A DNA stretch of 64,000 bases from JACNKV01 sp964645915 (GTDB lineage: Bacteria; Fidelibacterota; Marinisomatia; Marinisomatales; JACNKV01). Each line of letters begins with the position of its first letter. Position 1 is the first letter of the stretch. A program made the translations under genes and the position numbers. The stretch covers positions 1 to 64,000 of the forward strand of contig CAZYDH010000007.1 in assembly GCA_964645915.1 (NCBI GenBank). Direction: 5' to 3'. The notes below the pieces were generated by a model. The model was not told the DNA's origin. It ran no database searches and worked only from the letters and a program-made list of their open reading frames with translations. This document shows positions 27,991-35,771 of this stretch, piece after piece.

Positions 27991-29748
27991 TTATTTGATT
28001 AATATCATTTTCTTGACTTCAGAGTATAAACCTGCTGTTAATTTATAAAAATAAACTCCGCTTGAATAGTTAGTTCCATCCCATGTAGTTTTATATTGCC
28101 CAGCTTGATGATGTTTACTTACGAGCGTGGTTATTTCTTTCCCTGAAATATCATAGACTGTTATTTTAACATCTATTCCATTTGAGTATCTTATATCTGG
28201 AACAGTGTAAGCTATGTGTGTTATTGGATTAAATGGATTTGGATAGTTTTGGTAAAGATTATATTCTGATATTATACTATTATTCTGTTCATCTATCACA
28301 TTTGTAGCACCGGTTGGATCAATATAAAAAGTATATACTCCATTTGGCGCTATCAATGGTTTTCTGATACTATTACCATTGGCAGCATTTACTTCGATAT
28401 AATAAAAGATCATTGTACCAAATGGCTGACCGGGGATAAAAACCTGATAATTATCTTGTGATAATAATGTCATGGGAATGGATTGATAACCAATTGTTGT
28501 GTCAGTAGACCAAAAAAGATCTACACCGGAAATACTGTTATTTGTCTTAATTGTTGCATCAACCCGGTAATCTGTTAATTGATTAAGAGAATCAGCATAC
28601 CAATCATGATAAATATATATCGGATCATCATCATAAATCTCTCTTGATATACAATGCATTGCACCGGCTCTAACAGCAAATTGTCTACAATTAGCGCCTA
28701 CTACTATATAACCGGGCATCACTTCCTTATAAATATTTATGGCATTAGAATCATACGGCTGAATATTAAATTGTGGGACTATAACTGTACCATTAAGAAT
28801 TACCGAATTTGTGTAACTTGCTACTTCTGTTTGATAGGTTGTATTTATTGCTGTATTGTCAAATGTGGGAGCATTTTGTATATAATGAAAATTAAAGTTA
28901 CCCCCGAAAGTATTTGAGAGATTAGTTTCAATCTCTGAAATGCTGTTAAGTATATCATCATTATGGTCAAAATATTCATCTATAGGTGGAAGATAATTTG
29001 ATGCCGGAATATCAGAAACTATGAACGTCTTTTCGTTTATCATCTTTATCCAATAATCTGCATGAATAGATACACCAATAACATTTAGTGTTTTTTGAAC
29101 TCCTAAGTATTCTCTAAATGAATATATTGCGGGATCTACTAATCCTACCGGAAAGTCGGAATTAGATATATTGGCGATATTAAATGTTCCATGTCCATCA
29201 GTTACCCAATTCCCCCCGTCAACGTAATAACCATAATAGTAAGATGGTATTCTGACAAAAGGTTTATTTAAATAATTTGCAATAATATGCGCAGTGGAAT
29301 CTCCATCATATCCCATCAGTATTTTGTCACCGACAAAATTATTATAGACAGTGAACGGACCATGATCCCTTGCCCAAGGGAAATGGATAACTTCACCGTT
29401 TGGAACATTTATAATATGTACATAAGGAGATATTAAACCGCGATTGGCAAATAGAGTATCCATGCCAATTTCATTAGGCTGCCCGTTAATAGTATCCGGG
29501 TCTAAAACATAGAAGTTAATATTTTCATCTATACAAACTTCTGCAGCTTTTATATAAGGGTCTATTGCCTCTTCCCAAGGAATATCTGGATGTGCTCTAG
29601 AGATTGAGGCTTCCATAATAAATCCAGTAACTTTTTCCCATTCAGCCGGAGTCCGAGGGTTTGTAAGATTTTGGGAATATAATTCATGTTGCATGAAAAG
29701 AATTAATAATATAGAAATGCTTTTTATAACACTGATAGTTTTGTACAT
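27991..29748 (-). CDS. Secreted peptidylarginine/agmatine deiminase-like protein with type IX sorting domain
   Basis: The 585-residue protein has the guanidino-group-modifying fold of PAD_porph/agmatine deiminases. It shows ARDHGPF (about residue 125), DGGNWVTDGHGT (about 178), the catalytic His in SIHADYW (about 226), and the nucleophilic Cys in GAMHC (about 363). These are the Asp/His/Cys residues expected for hydrolysis of arginine or agmatine to a citrulline-type product and ammonia. The ATG at 29748 follows GGGGGGAATT and starts a signal peptide. Residues about 425-480 form an insertion-like beta domain. Residues about 495-585 form a sorting domain (NYPNPFNP, then VYDISGKEITTL, GVYFYKL). 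An upstream in-frame extension is not credible. The substrate is uncertain. Confidence 0.85.
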   Translation of the reverse strand: MYKTISVIKSISILLILFMQHELYSQNLTNPRTPAEWEKVTGFIMEASISRAHPDIPWEEAIDPYIKAAEVCIDENINFYVLDPDTINGQPNEIGMDTLFANRGLISPYVHIINVPNGEVIHFPWARDHGPFTVYNNFVGDKILMGYDGDSTAHIIANYLNKPFVRIPSYYYGYYVDGGNWVTDGHGTFNIANISNSDFPVGLVDPAIYSFREYLGVQKTLNVIGVSIHADYWIKMINEKTFIVSDIPASNYLPPIDEYFDHNDDILNSISEIETNLSNTFGGNFNFHYIQNAPTFDNTAINTTYQTEVASYTNSVILNGTVIVPQFNIQPYDSNAINIYKEVMPGYIVVGANCRQFAVRAGAMHCISREIYDDDPIYIYHDWYADSLNQLTDYRVDATIKTNNSISGVDLFWSTDTTIGYQSIPMTLLSQDNYQVFIPGQPFGTMIFYYIEVNAANGNSIRKPLIAPNGVYTFYIDPTGATNVIDEQNNSIISEYNLYQNYPNPFNPITHIAYTVPDIRYSNGIDVKITVYDISGKEITTLVSKHHQAGQYKTTWDGTNYSSGVYFYKLTAGLYSEVKKMILIK

Positions 29749-30179
29749 AATTCCCCCCAAGTTTAAGTAAATATTTTTAGCTTTATAACCATGTATATAC
29801 TGCTTAGCATATATTGTATAAACCGCAATTCTTGTGGTATAATCATTTTCTTGTTTTTGTTTGTAACTTTCTGTGATAATACCCGTTATACAAAATATTC
29901 TCTCTATTCTTAAAAGTGTTAGACAACAACAAACAGGGTAACACATGCGAGCTTAAATCCCTGTTTATCATAGAACTTTCCACTCTTATAGGTATAATAA
30001 GTATAAAGATTCAGATGACCATAAGTCAAGAATAAAACAACCACTTAAATAACCTTTTACTACTAAAAATAATAAAGGTCACCTTAACATTCCTTCTTAT
30101 AAAGAAGTAAGATGACCTCTATCGATAAAGATTTCAAATTACAGAGAATCTAAACAATCTCTGTCTGAAGTCTATTTTA
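29749..30179. other. 431-bp intergenic region without gene
   Basis: This AT-rich stretch lies between the minus-strand deiminase-like start and the marC stop. The only open frame is the upstream extension of the deiminase frame, which lacks coding character. It holds a hairpin near 30076-30118 and must contain the deiminase promoter, which I cannot place confidently. Confidence 0.6.
30076..30118 (-). terminator. Likely terminator of the MutL-MarC operon
   Basis: An imperfect hairpin pairs AGGTCA/TGACCT, CTTA/TAAG and CTTCTT/AAGAAG around a 3-base loop, with a one-base mismatch and a 6-base bulge. Read on the minus strand it is followed by TTTATTATTTTTAG. It lies about 60 bases past the marC stop codon, as expected for the end of that transcript. 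Confidence 0.55.
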
Positions 30180-30764
30180 TTAGATCAACTCCGTCCAGGC
30201 TGAATAGATCAGCTCAATAGCCAACGCCACTAGAAGAAGTCCCATAATTCGGCTCATGATCTCTAATCCTTGCTCACCGATGATTTTTTTAATATACCGA
30301 GCATAATACATTGCAGCCCAAAAGATCACAAGATTTAGCAGCATCGCCAACATCGGAGCTAAAATACCATATTGAGCCACCAATATGATTATGGCCGTAA
30401 TAGCACCCGGACCCGCAATTAATGGTGTTGCCATCGGGATAACGATATCTTTAGAGTAGTTTTTGTCTTCTCCAATGGATATATCCAAAACATAGAGCAA
30501 TCCAAGCAACAGAAGTATTAACCCACCTCCTACCTGAAAGGAGAAAATGGATATCCCGAAAAAGTTCAGTATTTTATCCCCGACAAAGATAAAGATGGTT
30601 AGTAACACAAGAGAGACTCGTGTTGCTCTGTGTGCACTCTGTTTTGCACGATCTTCAGAATAATCTTTTGTTAATGTAATGAAGACCGGTAACCCGCAAA
30701 AAGGATCCATAATGACTAACAAAGTCACAAACGAATGCAACAAAGCCTGTAAATCAAGAACCAT
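30180..30764 (-). CDS. MarC/UPF0056 family membrane protein
   Basis: The 194-residue protein has six predicted membrane helices. It has the family features FVTLLVIMDPFCGLPVFI in the first helix, SIFSFQVGGGLILLLLGL in the middle, and the loop VIPMATPLIAGPGAIT. MarC proteins are inner-membrane proteins of unknown transport role; they were once wrongly tied to multiple antibiotic resistance. It is 17 bp downstream of the preceding membrane protein gene and is the last gene of the MutL-linked run. Confidence 0.92.
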   Translation of the reverse strand: MVLDLQALLHSFVTLLVIMDPFCGLPVFITLTKDYSEDRAKQSAHRATRVSLVLLTIFIFVGDKILNFFGISIFSFQVGGGLILLLLGLLYVLDISIGEDKNYSKDIVIPMATPLIAGPGAITAIIILVAQYGILAPMLAMLLNLVIFWAAMYYARYIKKIIGEQGLEIMSRIMGLLLVALAIELIYSAWTELI

Positions 30765-30781
30765 CAGAATTTACTCCAAGA

Positions 30782-31621
30782 TTAGCCGTTAGCTTTTACA
30801 CCTTTGTTTTTATCTTTGAATGCTCCGATACCCAGAGCGATTACCATAATAATCAAAACCCAGATTGTCGCATGATTGTATTGTGCTGAAGAGTAACCAA
30901 TTAGATCTACAAATCGTCCTATGAGTAGTGAAATTCGTCCCATAACTGCAAATCCAAAAGACGCTCCAAAACTGATCATTAAGAAATAAATACCGATCTT
31001 GGTTAATTTTCCAAAAGCTCCTTTGTGCTCTTTTGAGAAGTAGAAATATGCCAGTCCGGCAATGGTTCCTACCAAGATCACAATGCTGTTAAAATAACTA
31101 TTTCCCAATAAGGCAAATACCGGCATATCTACACCAACCAATTGTATGGTTGAACCTTGAATCTGACCGATCACGTTAGAATTAAGAAATCCATATGCAC
31201 GTAATCCTGCTGCCATTCCAACGGTATAGGCAATACCCCAACGAGCAAACCAACTCAATTTTGAAGAGACACTCAAGAGCATCATAACACCCAATGCAAA
31301 CGGCAGAAGATAAATAAAATGAACATCCGAATGTCCTTGAATCCCTCCTGCGGGAAATACAGATGAAGTTAATACTCCTAAACCATTATACAGTTTATAC
31401 CAGAGTGAATCCGCATTGTATTGACTGGCAGGCCAAAGTCGACCGAATAGGTTCGGCTGAATTTGCGTCCAAAAGAACATGGATGCCCAATAACCTGCAG
31501 AGACACCCACAAATAAGTGTTCAGCAATTTTATAAAACGGATTGTCTTTGTAAAGATAGGAGAAGATCGCCAGAGTTAAAAATGCTGCGATCCAGGCTCC
31601 AAGAATTGTTCCAAAAGTCAT
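30782..31621 (-). CDS. Polytopic membrane protein of the MutL cluster, unknown
   Basis: The 279-residue protein has about seven hydrophobic helices (for example residues 7-25, 34-52, 108-124, 200-218, 254-270). Polar loops include a Trp/Asn-rich segment LFGRLWPASQYNADSLWY. No transporter or enzyme family is recognised. It sits in a minus-strand run with 17-bp gaps on both sides, after the bitopic 281-residue protein and before marC. Its consistent spacing suggests one complex or pathway. Cytoplasmic-membrane location follows from the helices. Confidence 0.75.
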   Translation of the reverse strand: MTFGTILGAWIAAFLTLAIFSYLYKDNPFYKIAEHLFVGVSAGYWASMFFWTQIQPNLFGRLWPASQYNADSLWYKLYNGLGVLTSSVFPAGGIQGHSDVHFIYLLPFALGVMMLLSVSSKLSWFARWGIAYTVGMAAGLRAYGFLNSNVIGQIQGSTIQLVGVDMPVFALLGNSYFNSIVILVGTIAGLAYFYFSKEHKGAFGKLTKIGIYFLMISFGASFGFAVMGRISLLIGRFVDLIGYSSAQYNHATIWVLIIMVIALGIGAFKDKNKGVKANG

Positions 31622-31638
31622 AATTATACCCTCCTACC

Positions 31639-32484
31639 TTAATATTTTTTCTGACGTTGACGTTCAATGAAAAATGCTACATTTCCAAAGACGATGAATA
31701 AAACGATCACCAAGTGAGCTATGGATTGAGCATCCATTCCACTGGTACCAATTCCAGGTTTACCGACTAATGCTTCATATTCAGCTGCACCAGGCATTCC
31801 GGCTAAAATACCGTTAACCTGTCCACTTTGAACGTAAGGCATAACTTCATTCACCTGAATAGATGTAACGCCCGTACTCATCGGAATACCGGTCGGATCC
31901 GCTCCGTATTGCACCCATTCGACTGTTCCGGGATAGCCTGCAGACGCTGAGAAGATGAAATCAAAGTCTGCCAATTTATTGACACCTTCCATCATTGGAA
32001 TGTCATCGATCAAATTCCCTCTAGAATCGGTGGTGTATAATTTTCTCATATTGCTAACGATTCCCTTAACCACCGCTTCATTACCGGGACGGAATCCTAA
32101 CAATACATAATCTTCACCATACGTTAATTGAAATTCATTTTCCATTATCTGCTCTACAGCATCTTCTGCCATAAACTGGCCATCGGGCCATAAACAAGTG
32201 ATATAGACTTTTTGATCATTTTTAAACAAATGTCGTAATACTGCAAAAGTCATCGGATGAATTTCCGGTTTCGTACTGGGTCCATACTCAAAGGACACTA
32301 GAACTTTTGATTCAGGTTCAAGGCTATCTATCGCGTTATATGCTGTTTGTGTCGAGTCCGTTGGACGAATAGGTAATCCAACAGGGAAAAACAATGGAAG
32401 CAATACAACCAGTGCGATGATCACAAAGATCCATCGACGATCAACTTTTCCTAATTTTAATATGAGGTCACTTAGATATTTCAT
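31639..32484 (-). CDS. Membrane protein with large extracytoplasmic domain, MutL cluster
   Basis: The 281-residue product has one helix near the N-terminus (about 18-37) and one near the C-terminus (about 258-277), with a soluble alpha/beta domain of about 220 residues between. The soluble part opens with KVLVSFEYGPSTKPEIHPM and includes TCLWPDGQFMAEDAVEQI and FSASAGYPGTVEWVQY. With this topology the domain lies on one side of the membrane, probably outside. No family is recognised. It starts 3 bp after the preceding gene, indicating translational coupling. Confidence 0.75.
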   Translation of the reverse strand: MKYLSDLILKLGKVDRRWIFVIIALVVLLPLFFPVGLPIRPTDSTQTAYNAIDSLEPESKVLVSFEYGPSTKPEIHPMTFAVLRHLFKNDQKVYITCLWPDGQFMAEDAVEQIMENEFQLTYGEDYVLLGFRPGNEAVVKGIVSNMRKLYTTDSRGNLIDDIPMMEGVNKLADFDFIFSASAGYPGTVEWVQYGADPTGIPMSTGVTSIQVNEVMPYVQSGQVNGILAGMPGAAEYEALVGKPGIGTSGMDAQSIAHLVIVLFIVFGNVAFFIERQRQKKY

Positions 32485-32487
32485 GTC

Positions 32488-33306
32488 TTACTCCCCAATA
32501 TATGATTTCTCGATTCCAAGAATATATCGAATCGATGTTGCAAAAATACCCAATCCAATTCCGATCATGATCGCACGAGCACCCGCGACATTAGGATTAT
32601 TATAAATCCACTCTTGTAAAATGGGTAAGTAAAATATTCCGGGTTGATCTATAGGCCAACCAGTTAGCATCCCTGCGATGGTTACGATAACAACTCCTGC
32701 AAGAACAGTACCAAATGTAAATATTTTGTTCCCAAATTTTACATTGACGGCGATACCGGCGATAAGCACCAATACATACATCACAAACCAAGATGAAATA
32801 CTACTACCAAGTGGTACCCGTCCAAGCATTATAATAATTCCTGATACTAAGAGTAGAGTTGCTTCAAAATTCCGTATCCGGAAAGCACGATAAGATGCCG
32901 ACGCAACAAAAAATGCCAGTAAGGCAAACATCGTTGCGGAGAGTGGAGTAAACATAAACTCAAACATCCATTTGAAGAGGGTTCCTTTGCTGGTAACATG
33001 GGCACCCCAATTAACTGTTTCACTCCCTTTAATTATGAATCCGGCAATCATCGCAAAAATAAATCCACCAATTGCGAACAGACTATAAAACCAGCCCTGT
33101 TGCTTTTTAATGATCTTCCGTCCTTGTAACTTTAATAAATTCAAAGCACCTAAAATAATGGCAAAACTTGCAAGGATATCATACCATTGCGTTGCATCAT
33201 CATTCACAAAGGCTTCAATCGTTTCATTCTCAATAAACCATCCGAATAAGGTCAAAAGACCTACGACGGTCACAATGAGAATAGGTATTTGTCTTTTCCA
33301 AAGCAT
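32488..33306 (-). CDS. Polytopic membrane protein of the MutL cluster, unknown
   Basis: The 272-residue protein has about seven to eight hydrophobic helices (for example residues 8-24, 44-60, 74-93, 116-136, 149-166, 172-190, 197-215, 243-262). A short acidic loop (FVNDDATQW) follows the first helix. No catalytic or transporter motif is seen. It lies 10 bp after the DUF6754 gene and 3 bp before the next membrane protein, so it is part of one transcript. Function unknown. Confidence 0.75.
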   Translation of the reverse strand: MLWKRQIPILIVTVVGLLTLFGWFIENETIEAFVNDDATQWYDILASFAIILGALNLLKLQGRKIIKKQQGWFYSLFAIGGFIFAMIAGFIIKGSETVNWGAHVTSKGTLFKWMFEFMFTPLSATMFALLAFFVASASYRAFRIRNFEATLLLVSGIIIMLGRVPLGSSISSWFVMYVLVLIAGIAVNVKFGNKIFTFGTVLAGVVIVTIAGMLTGWPIDQPGIFYLPILQEWIYNNPNVAGARAIMIGIGLGIFATSIRYILGIEKSYIGE

Positions 33307-33316
33307 GATATCTCTC

Positions 33317-34180
33317 CTATTGTACCGTTAAAAAGTTAATGACACTCCAACTGATCCAACCTAAGTCATAGAACAGTTGTAAGAATACTGCAAGAATAAT
33401 TGCTATGGTGATACCGGCTTTCAGCATATCTTGACCTTTAATTCCACCAAGTAGTTCAGGTTTCTGTGACAGATAAGCACTTGCAGCAAAAAATTCTTCA
33501 CCAATCAATGTATAGTCACATGCGGTAACAAAAAACGGGATCTGCGCTTGAGATGCTGTTCCTGCAATTTGAATCGCACCAATAGAGTTTCCGGTTTCGG
33601 CAAGGATCAGAGACTCAGCATAAAATTTACCCATATATAAACAGGCTGCAGGTTTTTCACGATTCATGATCCCGTTTACACCGGCGGCATATGCAAACTG
33701 ATCGTCGGTAAGATAATGAACAATATCCTCATGAAATAGATCAGGGCGACCTTCTAATGTATAAGATTCCCTCACAGCTTCACGTCCGGCTTTCATAACA
33801 ATAGATCGTGACACAGGGACATTTAATGACGTTTCATAACGAGCTGTCATTTTTGCAACATGCCCAAGAACGATCACACCTGCAACGGTTTCAACCTGAT
33901 CCATATCCATAATACCGGGAACGTAAAGAACCGGTTTACCCATCTCTGTAGATCGACCAACAGCTTCTTCAACTGCTTTTAAACCAGGAATAGTTCTCAG
34001 GAAGAAGTCTTCACCGCGATTGGCCATACGGATGTAGTAAAGTAAGGTTCCTGCCATAACGACAATGGCAACAAACATTACAATCCGATCACTATTAAAT
34101 CCTGGATGCCCCAAGATCCAATAGATCAAAAAAGCGACAGTCATGACCGCTCCTGTGATCCAAAATTGTTTATCTTTCAT
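33317..34180 (-). CDS. DUF6754-type membrane protein
   Basis: The 287-residue protein has two N-terminal helices (about 8-25 and 33-51), a soluble central domain and one C-terminal helix (about 253-272). The central domain has features I associate with DUF6754: GKPVLYVPG, FAYAAGVNGIMNRE, GAIQIAGTASQAQIPFF, and CDYTLIGEEFFAASAYLS followed by GQDMLKAG. The family has no established function and is known to me mainly from genome surveys. It is flanked by a 108-residue protein and two unknown membrane proteins in the MutL-headed run. Confidence 0.75.
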   Translation of the reverse strand: MKDKQFWITGAVMTVAFLIYWILGHPGFNSDRIVMFVAIVVMAGTLLYYIRMANRGEDFFLRTIPGLKAVEEAVGRSTEMGKPVLYVPGIMDMDQVETVAGVIVLGHVAKMTARYETSLNVPVSRSIVMKAGREAVRESYTLEGRPDLFHEDIVHYLTDDQFAYAAGVNGIMNREKPAACLYMGKFYAESLILAETGNSIGAIQIAGTASQAQIPFFVTACDYTLIGEEFFAASAYLSQKPELLGGIKGQDMLKAGITIAIILAVFLQLFYDLGWISWSVINFLTVQ

Positions 34181-34226
34181 TGTTTCTCCTTATGTTTAAC
34201 GCCACAAAAGTTGAGTGTAAATATAG

Positions 34227-34553
34227 TTATTTTTTACCACTATCCTTTTCATTATTACTATTTGTAGCTAATCTTTCGATTTCTGAAATTAATTTTTCCA
34301 CATTTTCAGGTTCTTCAAAAATTTCTGCGGCTTTATAATACCCTTCCGCATTAATAAACGCTGTAATAATCGGACCAAAAAAGACCATTGCATGACTACC
34401 GATAAGGGCTAATGGTTTGGACATTTCTAAAAAAAAGACGGCGGGAGTCACTAAGCCGGAATCATGAATTCTTTTTGCGACTCGTTGAATAAATGCAAAA
34501 TCTGAATCTTTTACAAGATGGTCAGGTTGAGTACTGGTTTCGATTTGATTCAT
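34227..34553 (-). CDS. Small conserved-looking protein of the MutL cluster
   Basis: The 108-residue protein has a polar N-terminus, a moderately hydrophobic helical centre (VTPAVFFLEMSKPLALIGSH to about residue 68), and an acidic C-terminal helix. It may be a peripheral or single-span membrane component. No signal peptide is present. It lies between the barrel-sandwich/KOW-like protein and the DUF6754 gene with gaps of about 50 bp, so it is probably co-transcribed. No family or function is recognised. Confidence 0.65.
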   Translation of the reverse strand: MNQIETSTQPDHLVKDSDFAFIQRVAKRIHDSGLVTPAVFFLEMSKPLALIGSHAMVFFGPIITAFINAEGYYKAAEIFEEPENVEKLISEIERLATNSNNEKDSGKK

Positions 34554-34608
34554 TCGGTTAAAACTGGATATCCAAAAAGTGATGAGAGTTCACTCGTAAT
34601 CATTATAA

Positions 34609-35736
34609 TTAATCTGTTTCGACCATCTCTAAATTTGCACGTGGTATCAAATATTTTTCACCTTTAATATCAATTTCCGCAACACGAACCATCGTCTCTG
34701 ATTCCATCTTCTGTAATTCAGCAGGAAGAGCAGTTACCGTACCCATCCGTCCAAAATATGGAGCACGTATCACGCGGACTATACTTCCCGGTTGGATCCC
34801 TTCTGAGGTAAGAATATCTTTATGGTCGCCTTTAATATCATCTTTTGATAACGGAATGACAATCTCCGGACGAATAACTCCTGCACGAATTTGAGTTGCA
34901 CCGTTAACAGATGCAAATTTTCCACCATGTTCTTTTAATAGGTCAAAGGTTCTGGATCCCATTCTGATATTTCCATAACCTTCTGTTACGATCAAAGACG
35001 TTGGTAAATCTTCTGATCCGGTAATTGCAACACCGAGTGTATAACCTAATACATCCTCCAGATCATGATAATTAAAACCACCAACAACGATACCGGCAAT
35101 CTTTAGAGACATCGCTTTTTTATAGGCTTCAAGACTGATAAATGAACCACCGACTACGATCTTCCCAGCCATATCAGGAGTAAGCATCTCAGATGTGAGT
35201 TCATCTTCACGGGAGTCAACAACTACTTGTAGATCACCACGATTTTCACCGCCTATACCAAAAATACCCTGAATGAAAACCGCATCAGTTTCAACGGTAA
35301 CACCTTCTTCCGGTAGAATTTCTTTCACACAACCGCTTACATACGCATCCACTTCAACTGGAATGGGAGCTTCTCTTAAAGTGACTTGCCCTGTAACCTC
35401 CGATATCGCTTCAACCGTTCCATCTACCGGAGAATCAGCTTGAGATTTAAATAGTCCAAAAAATCCTTTCGTTTCGGCGATCATCCCCTCTTTTTCTACA
35501 GGATCACCTTCTTTTTTGATCATAACCTCACGAATATCTTGAGCATCGATATTCAAGATATTTGCGACATTGATCATTCTAACATTTCCGGGAAGGTTGG
35601 TTGTAGCAACAACATCACTCGGAGTTACGGTCTGATTTTCTTGAACAACAACATTCCCTTTTAATGGAAGTCGTCTTTCTTTTATTACTTTCGCTTCGTG
35701 TAATATTTTTAGTCCTGGTGTATACGCGTGAGCCAT
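34609..35736 (-). CDS. Barrel-sandwich/KOW-like protein of the MutL cluster
   Basis: The 375-residue soluble protein starts with beta-rich segments. It has two biotinyl/lipoyl-like or RnfC-like barrel-sandwich turns at about residues 25-60 and 100-140 (ADSPVDGTVEAISEVTG and DAYVSGCVKEILPEEG). A central domain with AGIVVGGFNYHDLEDVLGY and a Gly-rich MRMGSR-like turn follows. It ends with a KOW/SH3-like barrel (GSIVRVIRAPYFGRMGTVTAL). No lipoyl-lysine motif or metal ligand set is evident. It is encoded 35 bp after the MutL gene on the same strand, so the two products probably interact. Function unknown. Confidence 0.7.
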   Translation of the reverse strand: MAHAYTPGLKILHEAKVIKERRLPLKGNVVVQENQTVTPSDVVATTNLPGNVRMINVANILNIDAQDIREVMIKKEGDPVEKEGMIAETKGFFGLFKSQADSPVDGTVEAISEVTGQVTLREAPIPVEVDAYVSGCVKEILPEEGVTVETDAVFIQGIFGIGGENRGDLQVVVDSREDELTSEMLTPDMAGKIVVGGSFISLEAYKKAMSLKIAGIVVGGFNYHDLEDVLGYTLGVAITGSEDLPTSLIVTEGYGNIRMGSRTFDLLKEHGGKFASVNGATQIRAGVIRPEIVIPLSKDDIKGDHKDILTSEGIQPGSIVRVIRAPYFGRMGTVTALPAELQKMESETMVRVAEIDIKGEKYLIPRANLEMVETD

Positions 35737-35771
35737 AATTATCTATTTTCTTTATATAGTTGTAATGATAT

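Noticed and set aside
29749..29946. Upstream extension of the deiminase-like frame
   Set aside because: Cysteine-rich, non-coding-like composition; a good ribosome-binding site and signal peptide start at 29748.
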